Shown: in pieces, positions 51,842 to 60,017 of the stretch
Position numbering within the stretch: position 1 is the first letter of the stretch
Layout: each line of letters begins with the position of its first letter
Assembly: GCF_004363095.1 (NCBI RefSeq)
Contig: NZ_SNYO01000001.1
Location: 496,001-560,000, forward strand
Origin: Actinomycetospora succinea
Lineage (GTDB): Bacteria; Actinomycetota; Actinomycetes; Mycobacteriales; Pseudonocardiaceae
Direction: 5' to 3'
Length of the DNA stretch: 64,000 nucleotides
Position numbers and translations under genes: made by a program
The notes under the pieces: generated by a model
Told to the model about the DNA's origin: nothing
Database searches by the model: none
What the model saw: the letters and a program-made list of their open reading frames with translations, nothing else

Positions 51842-52291
51842 TCACGACTCGGGGCCGCGCTCCGGTCCGGACGGCATCCCGTCCGTGCGGGGCTGGGGCA
51901 CCTCGGGCATGGCCGCCGCAGGGGGCGGCACGGCGCCGGGGCCGGCCTGCAGTGCGGCGCGCAGGGCGGCCGCCTCCTCGGGCCCGACCTGGTCGACGAA
52001 CGCCACGAGCGCGGCCGTGCGGTCCTCGCCGACGTCGCCCAGCGCGTCGAGCATGAGCGACGCGGCGAGCTGCTCGCGCGTGGAGGCCGCCGTGTAGCGG
52101 TAGGCCTTCCCGTCGCGCTCCTGGCGGACCACGCCCTTCTTGGCCAGCCGGCCCAGGACGGTCATCACCGTGGTGTACGCCAGCTCGCGCTCGAGCCGGT
52201 CGTGCACCTCACGGACGGTCAGGGGCGCCGGAGCGGCCCACAGCTGCGCCATCACCGCGCGCTCGAGCTCACCCAGGGCCACGTCACGCAT
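51842..52291 (-). CDS. BlaI/MecI/CopY-family repressor
   Basis: A 149-residue winged-helix repressor. MRDVALGELERAVMAQLW, PLTVREVHDRLERELAYTTVMTVLGRLAKKGVVRQERDGKAYRY is the BlaI DNA-binding domain, followed by the dimerising helix REQLAASLMLDALGD and a Pro-rich tail of about 30 residues. ATG 52291 is chosen because upstream codons lie in the operator region. It is divergent from cydA and overlooks a cluster of dyads at 52326-52363, so it likely represses both itself and cydABDC. In Mycobacterium a BlaI homologue also controls respiration genes. Confidence 0.92.
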   Translation of the reverse strand: MRDVALGELERAVMAQLWAAPAPLTVREVHDRLERELAYTTVMTVLGRLAKKGVVRQERDGKAYRYTAASTREQLAASLMLDALGDVGEDRTAALVAFVDQVGPEEAAALRAALQAGPGAVPPPAAAMPEVPQPRTDGMPSGPERGPES

Positions 52292-52325
52292 CCTAGCCGT
52301 GGATCCCCTTGCCAACGCAAACCGT

Positions 52326-52363
52326 CGTACTACGCTTGGTCGTAGATACGACGCAGCGTCGTA
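52326..52363. promoter_or_regulatory. Overlapping dyad array, probable BlaI operator
   Basis: Four dyads with TACG/CGTA arms crowd 38 bases: CGTA-C-TACG (52326-52334), CTACG-N6-CGTAG (52330-52345), TCGTA-GA-TACGA (52340-52351) and TACGACGC-A-GCGTCGTA (52347-52363). The array lies 35 bases from the BlaI-type start and 14 bases from the cydA start, ending just before its GGGAGG ribosome site. Confidence 0.68.
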
Positions 52364-52377
52364 GGTGGGAGGTCGTC

Positions 52378-53790
52378 GTGACCGCACTGGAGCTGTCCCG
52401 ACTGCAGTTCGCGGTCGTGACCGTGTACCACTACCTGTTCGTCCCGCTGTCGATCTCGCTCGCGTCCCTGACGGCGCTGCTGCAGACGTTGTCGTACCGG
52501 AGCGGCGATCCCCGGTGGCAGCGGTTGACGCTGGTCGCGGGCAAGCTGCTCATGATCACGTTCGCGGTCGGCATCGTCACCGGGCTCGTCCAGGAGTTCC
52601 AGTTCGGGCTGTCGTGGTCGGCGTTCGCGCGCTTCTACGGCGACGTCTTCGGCCCGACGCTGGCCATCGAGGGGATGCTCGCGTTCTTCCTCGAGGCCAC
52701 GTTCCTGGGGCTGTGGTGGTTCGGCGCCGACCGTCTGCGGCCCGCGCTGCACCTCGCGACGATCTGGATCGTGGCGGTCGGCACGCTGATCTCCGCCTAC
52801 GTGATCCTCGCGGCCAACGCGTTCATGCAGAACCCGGTCGCCTACACGCTCGACCCCGCCACCGGCCGCGCGCGGCTGGGCAGCTTCGCCGACCTGCTGA
52901 CCAACGAGGTCGTCCTCGCCGCCTTCCCGCACACGATCGCCGGCGCGTTCGCCGGCGGCGGGGCGCTGGTGCTCGCGATCGGCGCGTACCGGATGCACCG
53001 CGGCGACCCGGACGGGCGCTGGCGGCTGTTCACGCGGGTGGGGGCGTGGACGACGTTCGCGGCCGGCGCGCTGGTGGCCCTGACCGGCGACCTGCTGGGC
53101 AAGGTCATGACCGAGGTCCAGCCGATGAAGATGGCCGCCGCCGAGGCGCTGTACGCGACGCAGGCCGGGGCACCGTTCTCGCTGTTCGCCGTCGGCGCGC
53201 CGGGGGCGAAGGAGCCGTTCTTCTCGCTCGACGTGCCGTGGCTGCTGTCGTTCGTCGCGACCGGCGACCCGACCGGGACCGTGCAGGGCATCGACGACCT
53301 GCAGGCCCAGTACACGGCCCAGTTCGGGCCGGGCGACTACGTGCCCGTCGTCCCGATGGCCTACTGGAGCTTCCGCCTCATGATCGGCTTCGGGGTGCTG
53401 GCGACGATCGTGGCCGCGTGGGTGCTGTGGAGGACGCGGCGAGGCCGTGGTCTGGCTCCGGGCACGGGTCTCTCCGGGTCGGCCGACCGCTGGCTGCTGC
53501 GCCTGCTCTGGACCGTGCCCGTGCTGCCGGCGCTCGCCGCCACCGCCGGCTGGCTGTTCACCGAGACCGCGCGCCAGCCCTGGCTCGTCTTCGGCCTCTT
53601 CCGCACCGCCGACGGGGTGTCGCCCGGGCTGACGCCGATCGAGCTCGCGGCCTCGCTGGCCGGGTTCGCGCTGGTCTACGGCGTGCTGGCGGTGGTGTGG
53701 GTGCGGCTGATGCTGCGCATCGCCCGGGCGTCCGACGACGCGCCGGTCCCGGTGGACGAGCCCGACCGTCCCCTCGTCCCTTCGTACTGA
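52378..53790 (+). CDS. cydA: Cytochrome bd quinol oxidase subunit I
   Basis: A 470-residue CydA with about nine helices, which carries the haems and quinol site of the high-affinity terminal oxidase. LSRLQFAVVTVYHYLFVPLSI provides the haem b595 His near residue 18; VIVAVGTLISAYVILAANAFMQNP, PMKMAAAEALY and the GWLFTETARQPWLVFGLFRT motif near the end are diagnostic. The Q-loop is the short form usual in actinobacteria. The GTG at 52378 follows GGGAGG. It begins the cydA-cydB-cydDC operon and is controlled by the dyad array just upstream. Confidence 0.96.
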   Translation: MTALELSRLQFAVVTVYHYLFVPLSISLASLTALLQTLSYRSGDPRWQRLTLVAGKLLMITFAVGIVTGLVQEFQFGLSWSAFARFYGDVFGPTLAIEGMLAFFLEATFLGLWWFGADRLRPALHLATIWIVAVGTLISAYVILAANAFMQNPVAYTLDPATGRARLGSFADLLTNEVVLAAFPHTIAGAFAGGGALVLAIGAYRMHRGDPDGRWRLFTRVGAWTTFAAGALVALTGDLLGKVMTEVQPMKMAAAEALYATQAGAPFSLFAVGAPGAKEPFFSLDVPWLLSFVATGDPTGTVQGIDDLQAQYTAQFGPGDYVPVVPMAYWSFRLMIGFGVLATIVAAWVLWRTRRGRGLAPGTGLSGSADRWLLRLLWTVPVLPALAATAGWLFTETARQPWLVFGLFRTADGVSPGLTPIELAASLAGFALVYGVLAVVWVRLMLRIARASDDAPVPVDEPDRPLVPSY

Positions 53791-53802
53791 CGGAGACTGG
53801 TC

Positions 53803-54765
53803 ATGGATCTCCCGACCCTGTGGTTCGCCCTCGCGATCACCTGCTGGGTGCTGTTCTTCGTGCTGGAGGGGTTCGACTTCGGCGTCGGCGTGCTCGCCGC
53901 CGCCCTCGGCCGCGACGACCACGAGCGCGGCGCCGGCGTCTCGACGATCGGTCCGGTGTGGGACGGCAACGAGGTGTGGCTCGTCGCCGCGGTCGGGGTG
54001 ACGTTCGCGGCGTTCCCCGACTGGTACGCCGCCCTGATGAGCGGTCTCTACCTGCCGTTCGTGCTGGTCCTGCTCGTGCTGGCGGCCCGCGGCGTGGCGC
54101 TCGAGTTCCGCGGGAAGGGTGGGACCGAGCGCTGGCGGCGCTGGTGCGACGGCGTGCTCGCGGTGTCGTCGCTGCTGGTCGCGGCCCTGTGGGGCGCGGT
54201 GCTCGGCGTGCTCGCGACGGGGCTGGCGCTGGGTCCCGACGGGGAGGTCGTCGGCGGCGGGCTCGCCCGGTCGCTGGCGCCGCTGGTGTCGGGGCCGGCG
54301 CTGCTCGGGGCGGCGCTCGGCGTCGGGGCGGCGCTGCTGCAGGGCGCGACGTTCCTCGGGCTGCGCACGACCGGGCCGCTGCGGGCGCGGGCGCGGACGA
54401 CGGCGCTCGGGGTGCTCGTGCCGGTGGCGGTGCTCGTCGCGGTGGTTGCACCACTGGGGCTGGTGGGGGTCGGCGCAGTCCTCGTCTGCGTGCTGCTGCG
54501 TCGTGAGGTCCTGGCGTTCGCGGCGGCGTCGGTGGCGGTGGCGCTCGGCGTCGTCGGCGTCCTCGCCGCGCACCTGCCGGTGGTGCTGCCGAGCACGCTG
54601 GACCCGGCGTTCTCGCTGACCGTCGCGTCCGCGGCCGCGGGCCCCGCGGCGCTGGAGCTGATCACGATCGCGGCGGTGGTCGTGCTGCCCGGCGTCGTCG
54701 CCTACCAGGCGTTCTCGTACTGGGTGTTCCGGCGGCGGGTCGCGAGCGAGCGGGTGGCGTCGTGA
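53803..54765 (+). CDS. cydB: Cytochrome bd quinol oxidase subunit II
   Basis: A 320-residue CydB with eight or nine helices. MDLPTLWFALAITCWVLFFVLEGFDFGVG, TIGPVWDGNEVWLVAAVGVTFAAFPDWYA and LPFVLVLLVLAARGVALEFR are textbook CydB. It is 12 bases after cydA and overlaps the next gene (GTGA). It completes the bd oxidase, which lets the cell respire at low oxygen or under nitrosative stress. Confidence 0.96.
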   Translation: MDLPTLWFALAITCWVLFFVLEGFDFGVGVLAAALGRDDHERGAGVSTIGPVWDGNEVWLVAAVGVTFAAFPDWYAALMSGLYLPFVLVLLVLAARGVALEFRGKGGTERWRRWCDGVLAVSSLLVAALWGAVLGVLATGLALGPDGEVVGGGLARSLAPLVSGPALLGAALGVGAALLQGATFLGLRTTGPLRARARTTALGVLVPVAVLVAVVAPLGLVGVGAVLVCVLLRREVLAFAAASVAVALGVVGVLAAHLPVVLPSTLDPAFSLTVASAAAGPAALELITIAAVVVLPGVVAYQAFSYWVFRRRVASERVAS

Positions 54766-57700
54766 TCGATCGGCGGTTGCTGCTCCTGGCGCGGGGGGCC
54801 TGGGCGGGCACGGCGGGGCTGGTGCTCGTCGGGGTGCTGCAGGCGGCCGGGACCGTGGCGGCGGCGCTGGCGGCGGCGAGCGTGGTGACGGCGCTGGTGG
54901 TGGGGCCCGGTTCGGTGCCCACGACGGCCGTCGCGGTGCTGGCGGGCGTCATCGTGCTCCGTTCCGGGCTCGCATGGCTCGAGCCCGTGGTGGCGGCGCG
55001 GACGGGGGAGCGGGTCGTCGAGGCCGAGCGTGAGCGGCTGCTCGACCGGCTCTCCCACGACGACGCCCCGGCCGTCGTGCCGCTCGCGTCGCACGGGGTC
55101 GACGCCCTGCGCGGCTGGTTCACCGCGACGCTGCCCGCGCTCGTGCTCGCGGTGGTCCTGCCGCCCGCCGTGCTGGTGGTGCTGGCGCTCGCCGACCCGA
55201 CGTCCGCGCTGGTCGTGGCCGTGACGCTGCCGCTGGTGCCGGTGTTCGCGGTGCTGCTCGGGTGGGCGGCGCGGGCGCGCGCACGGCGGGAGTGGGCGGC
55301 GGGGGAGCGGCTGGCCGGGCACTTCCTCGACACGGTGACGGGGCTGGCGACGCTGCGGCTGTTCGGGCGCTCGTCGCGGGCGGTGGCGTCGGTCGAGGAG
55401 CTCGGCGAGCGGCACCGGGAGGCGTCGACGCGCGTGCTGCGCGTGGCGTTCCTGTCGTCGACGGCCCTGGAGCTGCTCGGGACGCTGTCGGTGGGGCTGG
55501 TCGCGGTCGGGGCCGGGGTGCGGCTCGTCGAGGGCGCGATGGCGCTCTACCCGGCGCTCGTGGCGATCCTGCTCGCCGGCGAGGCGCACCGGCCGGTGCG
55601 CGAGGCCGGCGCGCGCTTCCACGACACGGCGCGGGCGACGGCGGTGCTGGACGAGAGGGACGCGCTGGGGTCCGCTCGCGCTCCTGCCGTGGAGCGATCC
55701 CTCGTGGCGGGCGAGGCGCGGGTGCGCGTGCGGGACCTCGCCGTCACGCACCCGGGGCGCACGGTGCCGACGCCGTCGCTTCCCGCGCTCGACGCCCGTG
55801 GGGGCGAGCTCGTCGTCGTCGCCGGGCCGTCCGGGGCGGGCAAGACCACGCTGCTGCGGGCGCTGGCGGGGACGCTGGACGACGCGGCGTCCGCGAGTGG
55901 CGCCGTCGAGGTGGCCGGCCGGCTCCTGGTGCTCGGCCAGCATCCGCAGCTCCCGCACGCCGCGACCGTCGGCGAGGCGCTGGGTGCCGGGTCGCCGGAC
56001 CTGCTGCGTCGGCTGGGCCTGGACCTCGACCTCGCCCTGCCCCTCGCCGAGGCCGGGCGCTCGCTGTCCTCGGGGCAGCGCCGCCGCCTGGCCCTCGCGG
56101 GCGTGCTCGGCGACGCCGACACGGACCCGGCGCGCACCGTCGTCCTGCTCGACGAGCCCACCGCGCACCTCGACGGGGACTCGGAGCAGGCGGTGATCGC
56201 CGAGCTCCGCGCGATCGCCGACCGCGGCGCGCTGGTCCTCGCCGTCGCCCACCGCCCCGCCCTGCGCGACGCCGCCGACCGCGTCGTGGAGCTGGGCGCG
56301 CCTGTCCCCGTTGCAGCGAACGCGCCGTTCGTTGCTTCTAGGCGCGCACAGTCCCCGCTCGCGACGAACGACGGCGCGCCGACCGAGGCAGCGAACGCGG
56401 AGTTCGTGCGCGTAGACGCAGCGAACACCACGTTCGCTGCGGCACCCCGGCCCCGGCGCGGGCTCCCGACGGCCGTGGTGCTCGGGGCCGGCGCGGCGGT
56501 GGCGGGCGTCGCGCTGACGGCGTCGGCCGCCTGGTTGATCGCGCGCGCCGCGGCGCAGCCGCCGATCCTCACGCTGTCGATCGCCGTGGTCGCGGTGCGC
56601 GGGTTCGCGATCGCCCGGCCCGTGCTGCGCTACCTCGAGCGGGTCACGGCGCACGCCGACGGGCTCGCGCGCATGGTCCGGTGGCGCCGGGCGGTGGTCG
56701 CGGCGCTCGCCGAGCGCGTGCCCGGGGCGGTCGCGGGGCGGCGGGGCCACCTGCTCGCCCGGGTGACCGACGACGTCGACGTCCGCCTCGACGGCCTCGT
56801 CCGCGGGGTGCTGCCGCTCGCCGTCGCCGCGCTGGCGCTGCCGGCGCTGCTCGGGGCCGCGGCGCTCGCGAGCCCGCCGCTCGCCGCGGCCCTGCTCCCG
56901 GGGCTCGCCGTCGCCACGGTCGGCGCCCCGGTCGCCGCCGCCCTCGCCGCCCGGCGCGTCGGCCCCGCGGTGGAGGCGGCGACCGACGACCTGCGCGCCG
57001 CCGTCGTCGAGACCCACGCCGCCCGCGACGAGCTCGCCGCCCGGGGCCCCGAGGCGCTGCGGGCACGCCCGCGGGCGACGGCCGCGGCGCTCGCCCGCGC
57101 CCGGCGTCGCGAGGCCGCGGGCGGCGCCGTCGCCGTCGCGCTCGCGCAGCTGGGGCTGGGCGCGGCGTCGGTCGCCGCGGCGCTGGCCGCCCCCGCGAGC
57201 GGGTCCCCGGAGCTCGCCGCCGTCGCCGTGCTCGCGCCGCTCGCGCTCGGCGAGACGCTCCTCGCCCTCCCGGCGGCCGCCGCCGCCGTGGTCCGGGGCC
57301 GGCGGGCCCGCGCGCGCCTGGCCGCCCTGAGCACGCCCGTCCCGCCCGCCCGCGAGCCCGCGCACCCGCGGTCACCCTTCGGCCGCGACCTCCACCTGCA
57401 CGGCGTCACCGCCGGCTGGGGCACCGCGCCCGCCCTGCGCGGGCTCGACCTCGACCTGCCCGCCGGGTCTCGCCTCGGGATCACCGGGGCGTCGGGCTCG
57501 GGCAAGTCGACGCTCGCGGCGCTCCTGCTGCGGCTGCTCGACCCCCGCGGCGGCACGGTGACGCTCGGCGGGGTCGACGCGACCACGGTCCCCGGCGACG
57601 TCTGGCGCCGCGCCGTCGCGCTGGTCGGCGAGCACGACCACGTCTTCGCCACGACCCTGCGCGAGAACCTCCGCTTCGCCTCGCCGGACGCCGACGACGC

Positions 57701-58052
57701 CGAGCTCCTCGCCGTCCTTCGGCGGGTCCGCCTCGGTGCGTGGTTCGCCGGGCTGCCCGACGGTCTCGACACCTGGCTCGGCGCCGGGTCGGTCTCCGGC
57801 GGCGAGCGCCGCCGCCTCGCCGCCGCGCGTGCGCTGCTCGTCGACCCGGCGGTGCTCGTGCTCGACGAGCCGACCGAGGGCCTCGACCCGGCCACCGCCC
57901 GCGCGCTGGTCGCCGACCTCCTCGACGCCTCGGCCGGCCGGACCGTCGTCCTGCTCGCCCACCGCGGCGAGGGGCTCGAGCTCGTCGACGAGGTGCGCCA
58001 CCTCGCCGGCGGGGTGCTCCAGGAGGCTCAGGCGAAGTCGCCGGCGGCGTGA
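54762..58052 (+). CDS. cydDC: Fused CydD-CydC thiol reductant ABC exporter
   Basis: A 1096-residue fusion of the two half-transporters that export glutathione or cysteine and are needed to assemble cytochrome bd. The CydD half (1-510) has six membrane helices, Walker A GPSGAGKTTL (near 357), signature LSSGQRRRLALAGVL and Walker B VVLLDEPTAHLD. The CydC half (565-1096) has its own helices, Walker A GASGSGKSTL (near 909), SGGERRRLAAARALL and VLVLDEPTEGLD. The linker (514-565) is translated from several copies of a palindromic repeat and reads as repeated AAN-x-x-F units, unlike the rest. The fused form is known in streptomycetes. It overlaps MarR at its end by 25 bases. Confidence 0.94.
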   Translation: MIDRRLLLLARGAWAGTAGLVLVGVLQAAGTVAAALAAASVVTALVVGPGSVPTTAVAVLAGVIVLRSGLAWLEPVVAARTGERVVEAERERLLDRLSHDDAPAVVPLASHGVDALRGWFTATLPALVLAVVLPPAVLVVLALADPTSALVVAVTLPLVPVFAVLLGWAARARARREWAAGERLAGHFLDTVTGLATLRLFGRSSRAVASVEELGERHREASTRVLRVAFLSSTALELLGTLSVGLVAVGAGVRLVEGAMALYPALVAILLAGEAHRPVREAGARFHDTARATAVLDERDALGSARAPAVERSLVAGEARVRVRDLAVTHPGRTVPTPSLPALDARGGELVVVAGPSGAGKTTLLRALAGTLDDAASASGAVEVAGRLLVLGQHPQLPHAATVGEALGAGSPDLLRRLGLDLDLALPLAEAGRSLSSGQRRRLALAGVLGDADTDPARTVVLLDEPTAHLDGDSEQAVIAELRAIADRGALVLAVAHRPALRDAADRVVELGAPVPVAANAPFVASRRAQSPLATNDGAPTEAANAEFVRVDAANTTFAAAPRPRRGLPTAVVLGAGAAVAGVALTASAAWLIARAAAQPPILTLSIAVVAVRGFAIARPVLRYLERVTAHADGLARMVRWRRAVVAALAERVPGAVAGRRGHLLARVTDDVDVRLDGLVRGVLPLAVAALALPALLGAAALASPPLAAALLPGLAVATVGAPVAAALAARRVGPAVEAATDDLRAAVVETHAARDELAARGPEALRARPRATAAALARARRREAAGGAVAVALAQLGLGAASVAAALAAPASGSPELAAVAVLAPLALGETLLALPAAAAAVVRGRRARARLAALSTPVPPAREPAHPRSPFGRDLHLHGVTAGWGTAPALRGLDLDLPAGSRLGITGASGSGKSTLAALLLRLLDPRGGTVTLGGVDATTVPGDVWRRAVALVGEHDHVFATTLRENLRFASPDADDAELLAVLRRVRLGAWFAGLPDGLDTWLGAGSVSGGERRRLAAARALLVDPAVLVLDEPTEGLDPATARALVADLLDASAGRTVVLLAHRGEGLELVDEVRHLAGGVLQEAQAKSPAA
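56313..56440. repeat. Expanded palindromic repeat inside cydDC linker
   Basis: Three copies of GCAGCGAAC-N5-GTTCGCTGC lie at 56313-56335, 56388-56410 and 56418-56440, with a half copy near 56363. The last has perfect 9-bp arms; the others have one or more mismatches in the right arm. Translated, they give AAN-x-x-F-x-A units in frame. Confidence 0.75.
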
Positions 58053-58531
58053 CGCACGCGGGCCAGGAGGTCCGTGAGCGCCTGCGTCTCGTCGTCGTCG
58101 AGCCCGACGAGGCCGAAGTCGATCGCCGTCACCGACGCCGTCGCCGCCGCGCACAGCTCCCGGCCGGCGTCGGTGATCTCCACGAGCGTCGTGCGGCCGT
58201 CGGTGGGGTGCGGGCGCCGCGCCACGAGGTCCGAGGCCTGGAGCCGGTCCACGATGTTGGTGATCGAGGTCGGGTGCAGCTGCAGGCGCTCGCCCATGAT
58301 CCGCATCGGCAGGGACCCGGAGCGCGCGAACCGCAGCAGCACCAGCGCCTCGTAGCGGGCGAACGTCAGCCCGTGCGGGCGCAGCGCCCCGTCCACGGCG
58401 TGCTGGAGGATCTGCTGGACGCGCATGATGCTCGTGACCGCCGCCATCGCCCGCGGCTCGCCGATCCGGTCGTTCCACAACGACGCGGCCCGCGCGATCG
58501 GGTCGAACGGCAGGGGCGTGGAAGCGGTCAT
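58028..58531 (-). CDS. MarR-family transcriptional regulator
   Basis: A 167-residue winged-helix regulator. [71 protein letters not shown] is the full MarR domain with the wing Asp-Gly-Arg; helices at both ends make the dimer. It is convergent with and overlaps cydDC by 25 bases, and divergent from the thiamine-binding gene. The promoter between (58532-58569) is short and relatively AT-rich; its own control or control of the neighbour is likely. Confidence 0.92.
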   Translation of the reverse strand: MTASTPLPFDPIARAASLWNDRIGEPRAMAAVTSIMRVQQILQHAVDGALRPHGLTFARYEALVLLRFARSGSLPMRIMGERLQLHPTSITNIVDRLQASDLVARRPHPTDGRTTLVEITDAGRELCAAATASVTAIDFGLVGLDDDETQALTDLLARVRHAAGDFA

Positions 58532-58569
58532 GACATGGGCGAATCTAACAAAGCCCGCGTGGCAGGCTG

Positions 58570-58893
58570 GTGCTCGTGATCGTGGCGTTCAGCGTGTCCC
58601 CGTCCGGTGTCGGTGTCGACGGCTCCCCGGCCGACGACGGATCGGTGTCCGAGGCGGTCGCGGCGGCGGTCCGCGTCGTGCGCGAGTCGGGCCTGCCGCA
58701 CGAGACCTCGTCGATGTTCACCTCGCTCGAGGGCGAGTGGGACGAGGTGATGGACGTCGTGCGCCGCGCCACCGAGGCGGCCGGGCGCTACGGCTCGCGG
58801 GTCTCGCTCGTGCTCAAGGCCGACATCCGCCCCGGCCACACCGGGCAGATGCAGGCCAAGGTCGCGCGCGTCGAGGAGCGGTTGCAGGGCTGA
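58570..58893 (+). CDS. MTH1187-type thiamine-binding protein
   Basis: A 107-residue ferredoxin-like protein of the MTH1187/YkoF family, which bind thiamine or hydroxymethylpyrimidine. [64 protein letters not shown] and [17 protein letters not shown] are typical. The GTG at 58570 could be replaced by one two codons later. It may share a promoter region with the divergent MarR gene. A transporter partner is not adjacent. Confidence 0.86.
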   Translation: MLVIVAFSVSPSGVGVDGSPADDGSVSEAVAAAVRVVRESGLPHETSSMFTSLEGEWDEVMDVVRRATEAAGRYGSRVSLVLKADIRPGHTGQMQAKVARVEERLQG

Positions 58894-58928
58894 GTCGCGC
58901 GTGTCACGCAAGTGGCAGACTTGACCGC

Positions 58929-59930
58929 GTGGCACGTCCCGATTCCCGCCAGGCCGCGCAGGCGGCTGCACTCTCGTCCGCGATGGCCGGAGCCGTCGAC
59001 CTGTCCGGTCTGAAAGCGCGGGCCGAGGCCCGGCCCCAGGCCTCGCCGGGCGGCGGGCCGAGCCCCGCGGGCCCGCCGGCCGACGGCGGCGCCCCCGGCG
59101 GCGCGCCGGCGACCGTCGTCGACGTCACCGAGGCGACGTTCCAGGCCGAGGTCATCGACCGCTCGATGACCATCCCGGTCGTCGTCGACCTCTGGGCCGA
59201 GTGGTGCCAGCCGTGCAAGCAGCTGTCCCCGGTGCTCGAGAAGCTCGCCGCCGAGGGCGGTGGCGCGTGGGTGCTCGCGAAGATCGACGTCGACGCGAAC
59301 CCGCGCATCTCGCAGGCGTTCCAGGTGCAGTCGATCCCGATGGTGGTCGTGGTCGCGGGCGGCCAGCCCGTCACGTCGTTCCAGGGCGCCCAGCCCGAGC
59401 CGCAGCTCCGCGAGTGGATCACGCAGCTGCTCGACGCGCTGCGCGAGCAGATGCCCGGGATCGCCGAGGCCGAGGCGCGCGCGGGCGACCAGGGCGCGGC
59501 CGAGCCCGTCGAGGAGCCCGAGGACCCGCGGGTCGTCGCCGCCGAGGAGGCCCTCGAGCAGGGCGACTACGCCGCGGCCGCCGCGGCCTACGAGGCGATC
59601 CTGGCCGCCGAGCCGGCCAACGCCGAGGCGCAGGCCGCGCTGGCGCAGGTGAAGTTCCTCGAGCGCGCCGAGTCGGCCGACCCCTCGGCGATCGCCCGCG
59701 CCGACGCCGCGCCCGACGACGTCGACGCCCAGCTCGCGGCCGCCGACGCCCAGATCGCCGCCCAGGACGTCACCGGGGCCTTCGACCGGCTCGTGGCCAC
59801 CGTGGCCCGCACCGCCGGCGACGAGCGCGACCGCGCGCGGACCCACCTCGTCGAGCTGTTCGAGCTCTTCGGCACCGAGGACGAGCGCGTCACCACGGCC
59901 CGCCGGGCCCTGGCCCGCGCGCTGTACTAG
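58929..59930 (+). CDS. Thioredoxin-TPR protein (CnoX/YbbN-like)
   Basis: A 333-residue protein with a thioredoxin domain (about 62-170) and a C-terminal helical repeat region. The redox site is WCQPC (Cys93, Cys96) in [18 protein letters not shown] holds the cis-Pro. Residues 185-333 are Ala/Glu/Asp-rich helix pairs with the pattern of degenerate TPRs ([26 protein letters not shown]). This is the CnoX/YbbN co-chaperone layout; many actinobacteria carry it as a probable co-chaperonin protecting proteins from oxidation. GTG 58929 gives an additional 60-residue disordered lead. Confidence 0.9.
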   Translation: MARPDSRQAAQAAALSSAMAGAVDLSGLKARAEARPQASPGGGPSPAGPPADGGAPGGAPATVVDVTEATFQAEVIDRSMTIPVVVDLWAEWCQPCKQLSPVLEKLAAEGGGAWVLAKIDVDANPRISQAFQVQSIPMVVVVAGGQPVTSFQGAQPEPQLREWITQLLDALREQMPGIAEAEARAGDQGAAEPVEEPEDPRVVAAEEALEQGDYAAAAAAYEAILAAEPANAEAQAALAQVKFLERAESADPSAIARADAAPDDVDAQLAAADAQIAAQDVTGAFDRLVATVARTAGDERDRARTHLVELFELFGTEDERVTTARRALARALY

Positions 59931-59967
59931 CCCGCGACGCCGCCACGAACGGGGACTTCCGACGCCT

Positions 59968-59998
59968 CGAAGCAGCGAACCGCCCGTTCGCTGCTTCG
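59968..59998. repeat. Perfect palindromic repeat copy, likely terminator
   Basis: CGAAGCAGCGAAC-CGCCC-GTTCGCTGCTTCG has perfect 13-bp arms and a 5-base loop. It sits 37 bases after the thioredoxin stop and 20 bases from the end of the convergent metallopeptidase gene, where it could terminate both. Confidence 0.78.
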
Positions 59999-60017
59999 GT
60001 GACGGCGCGGGCGCGCC

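Noticed and set aside
54702-57365. Long minus-strand frame opposite cydDC
   Set aside because: It is a mirror of the CydDC coding frame, Arg/Gly/His-rich with no domains; the ABC motifs lie on the plus strand.
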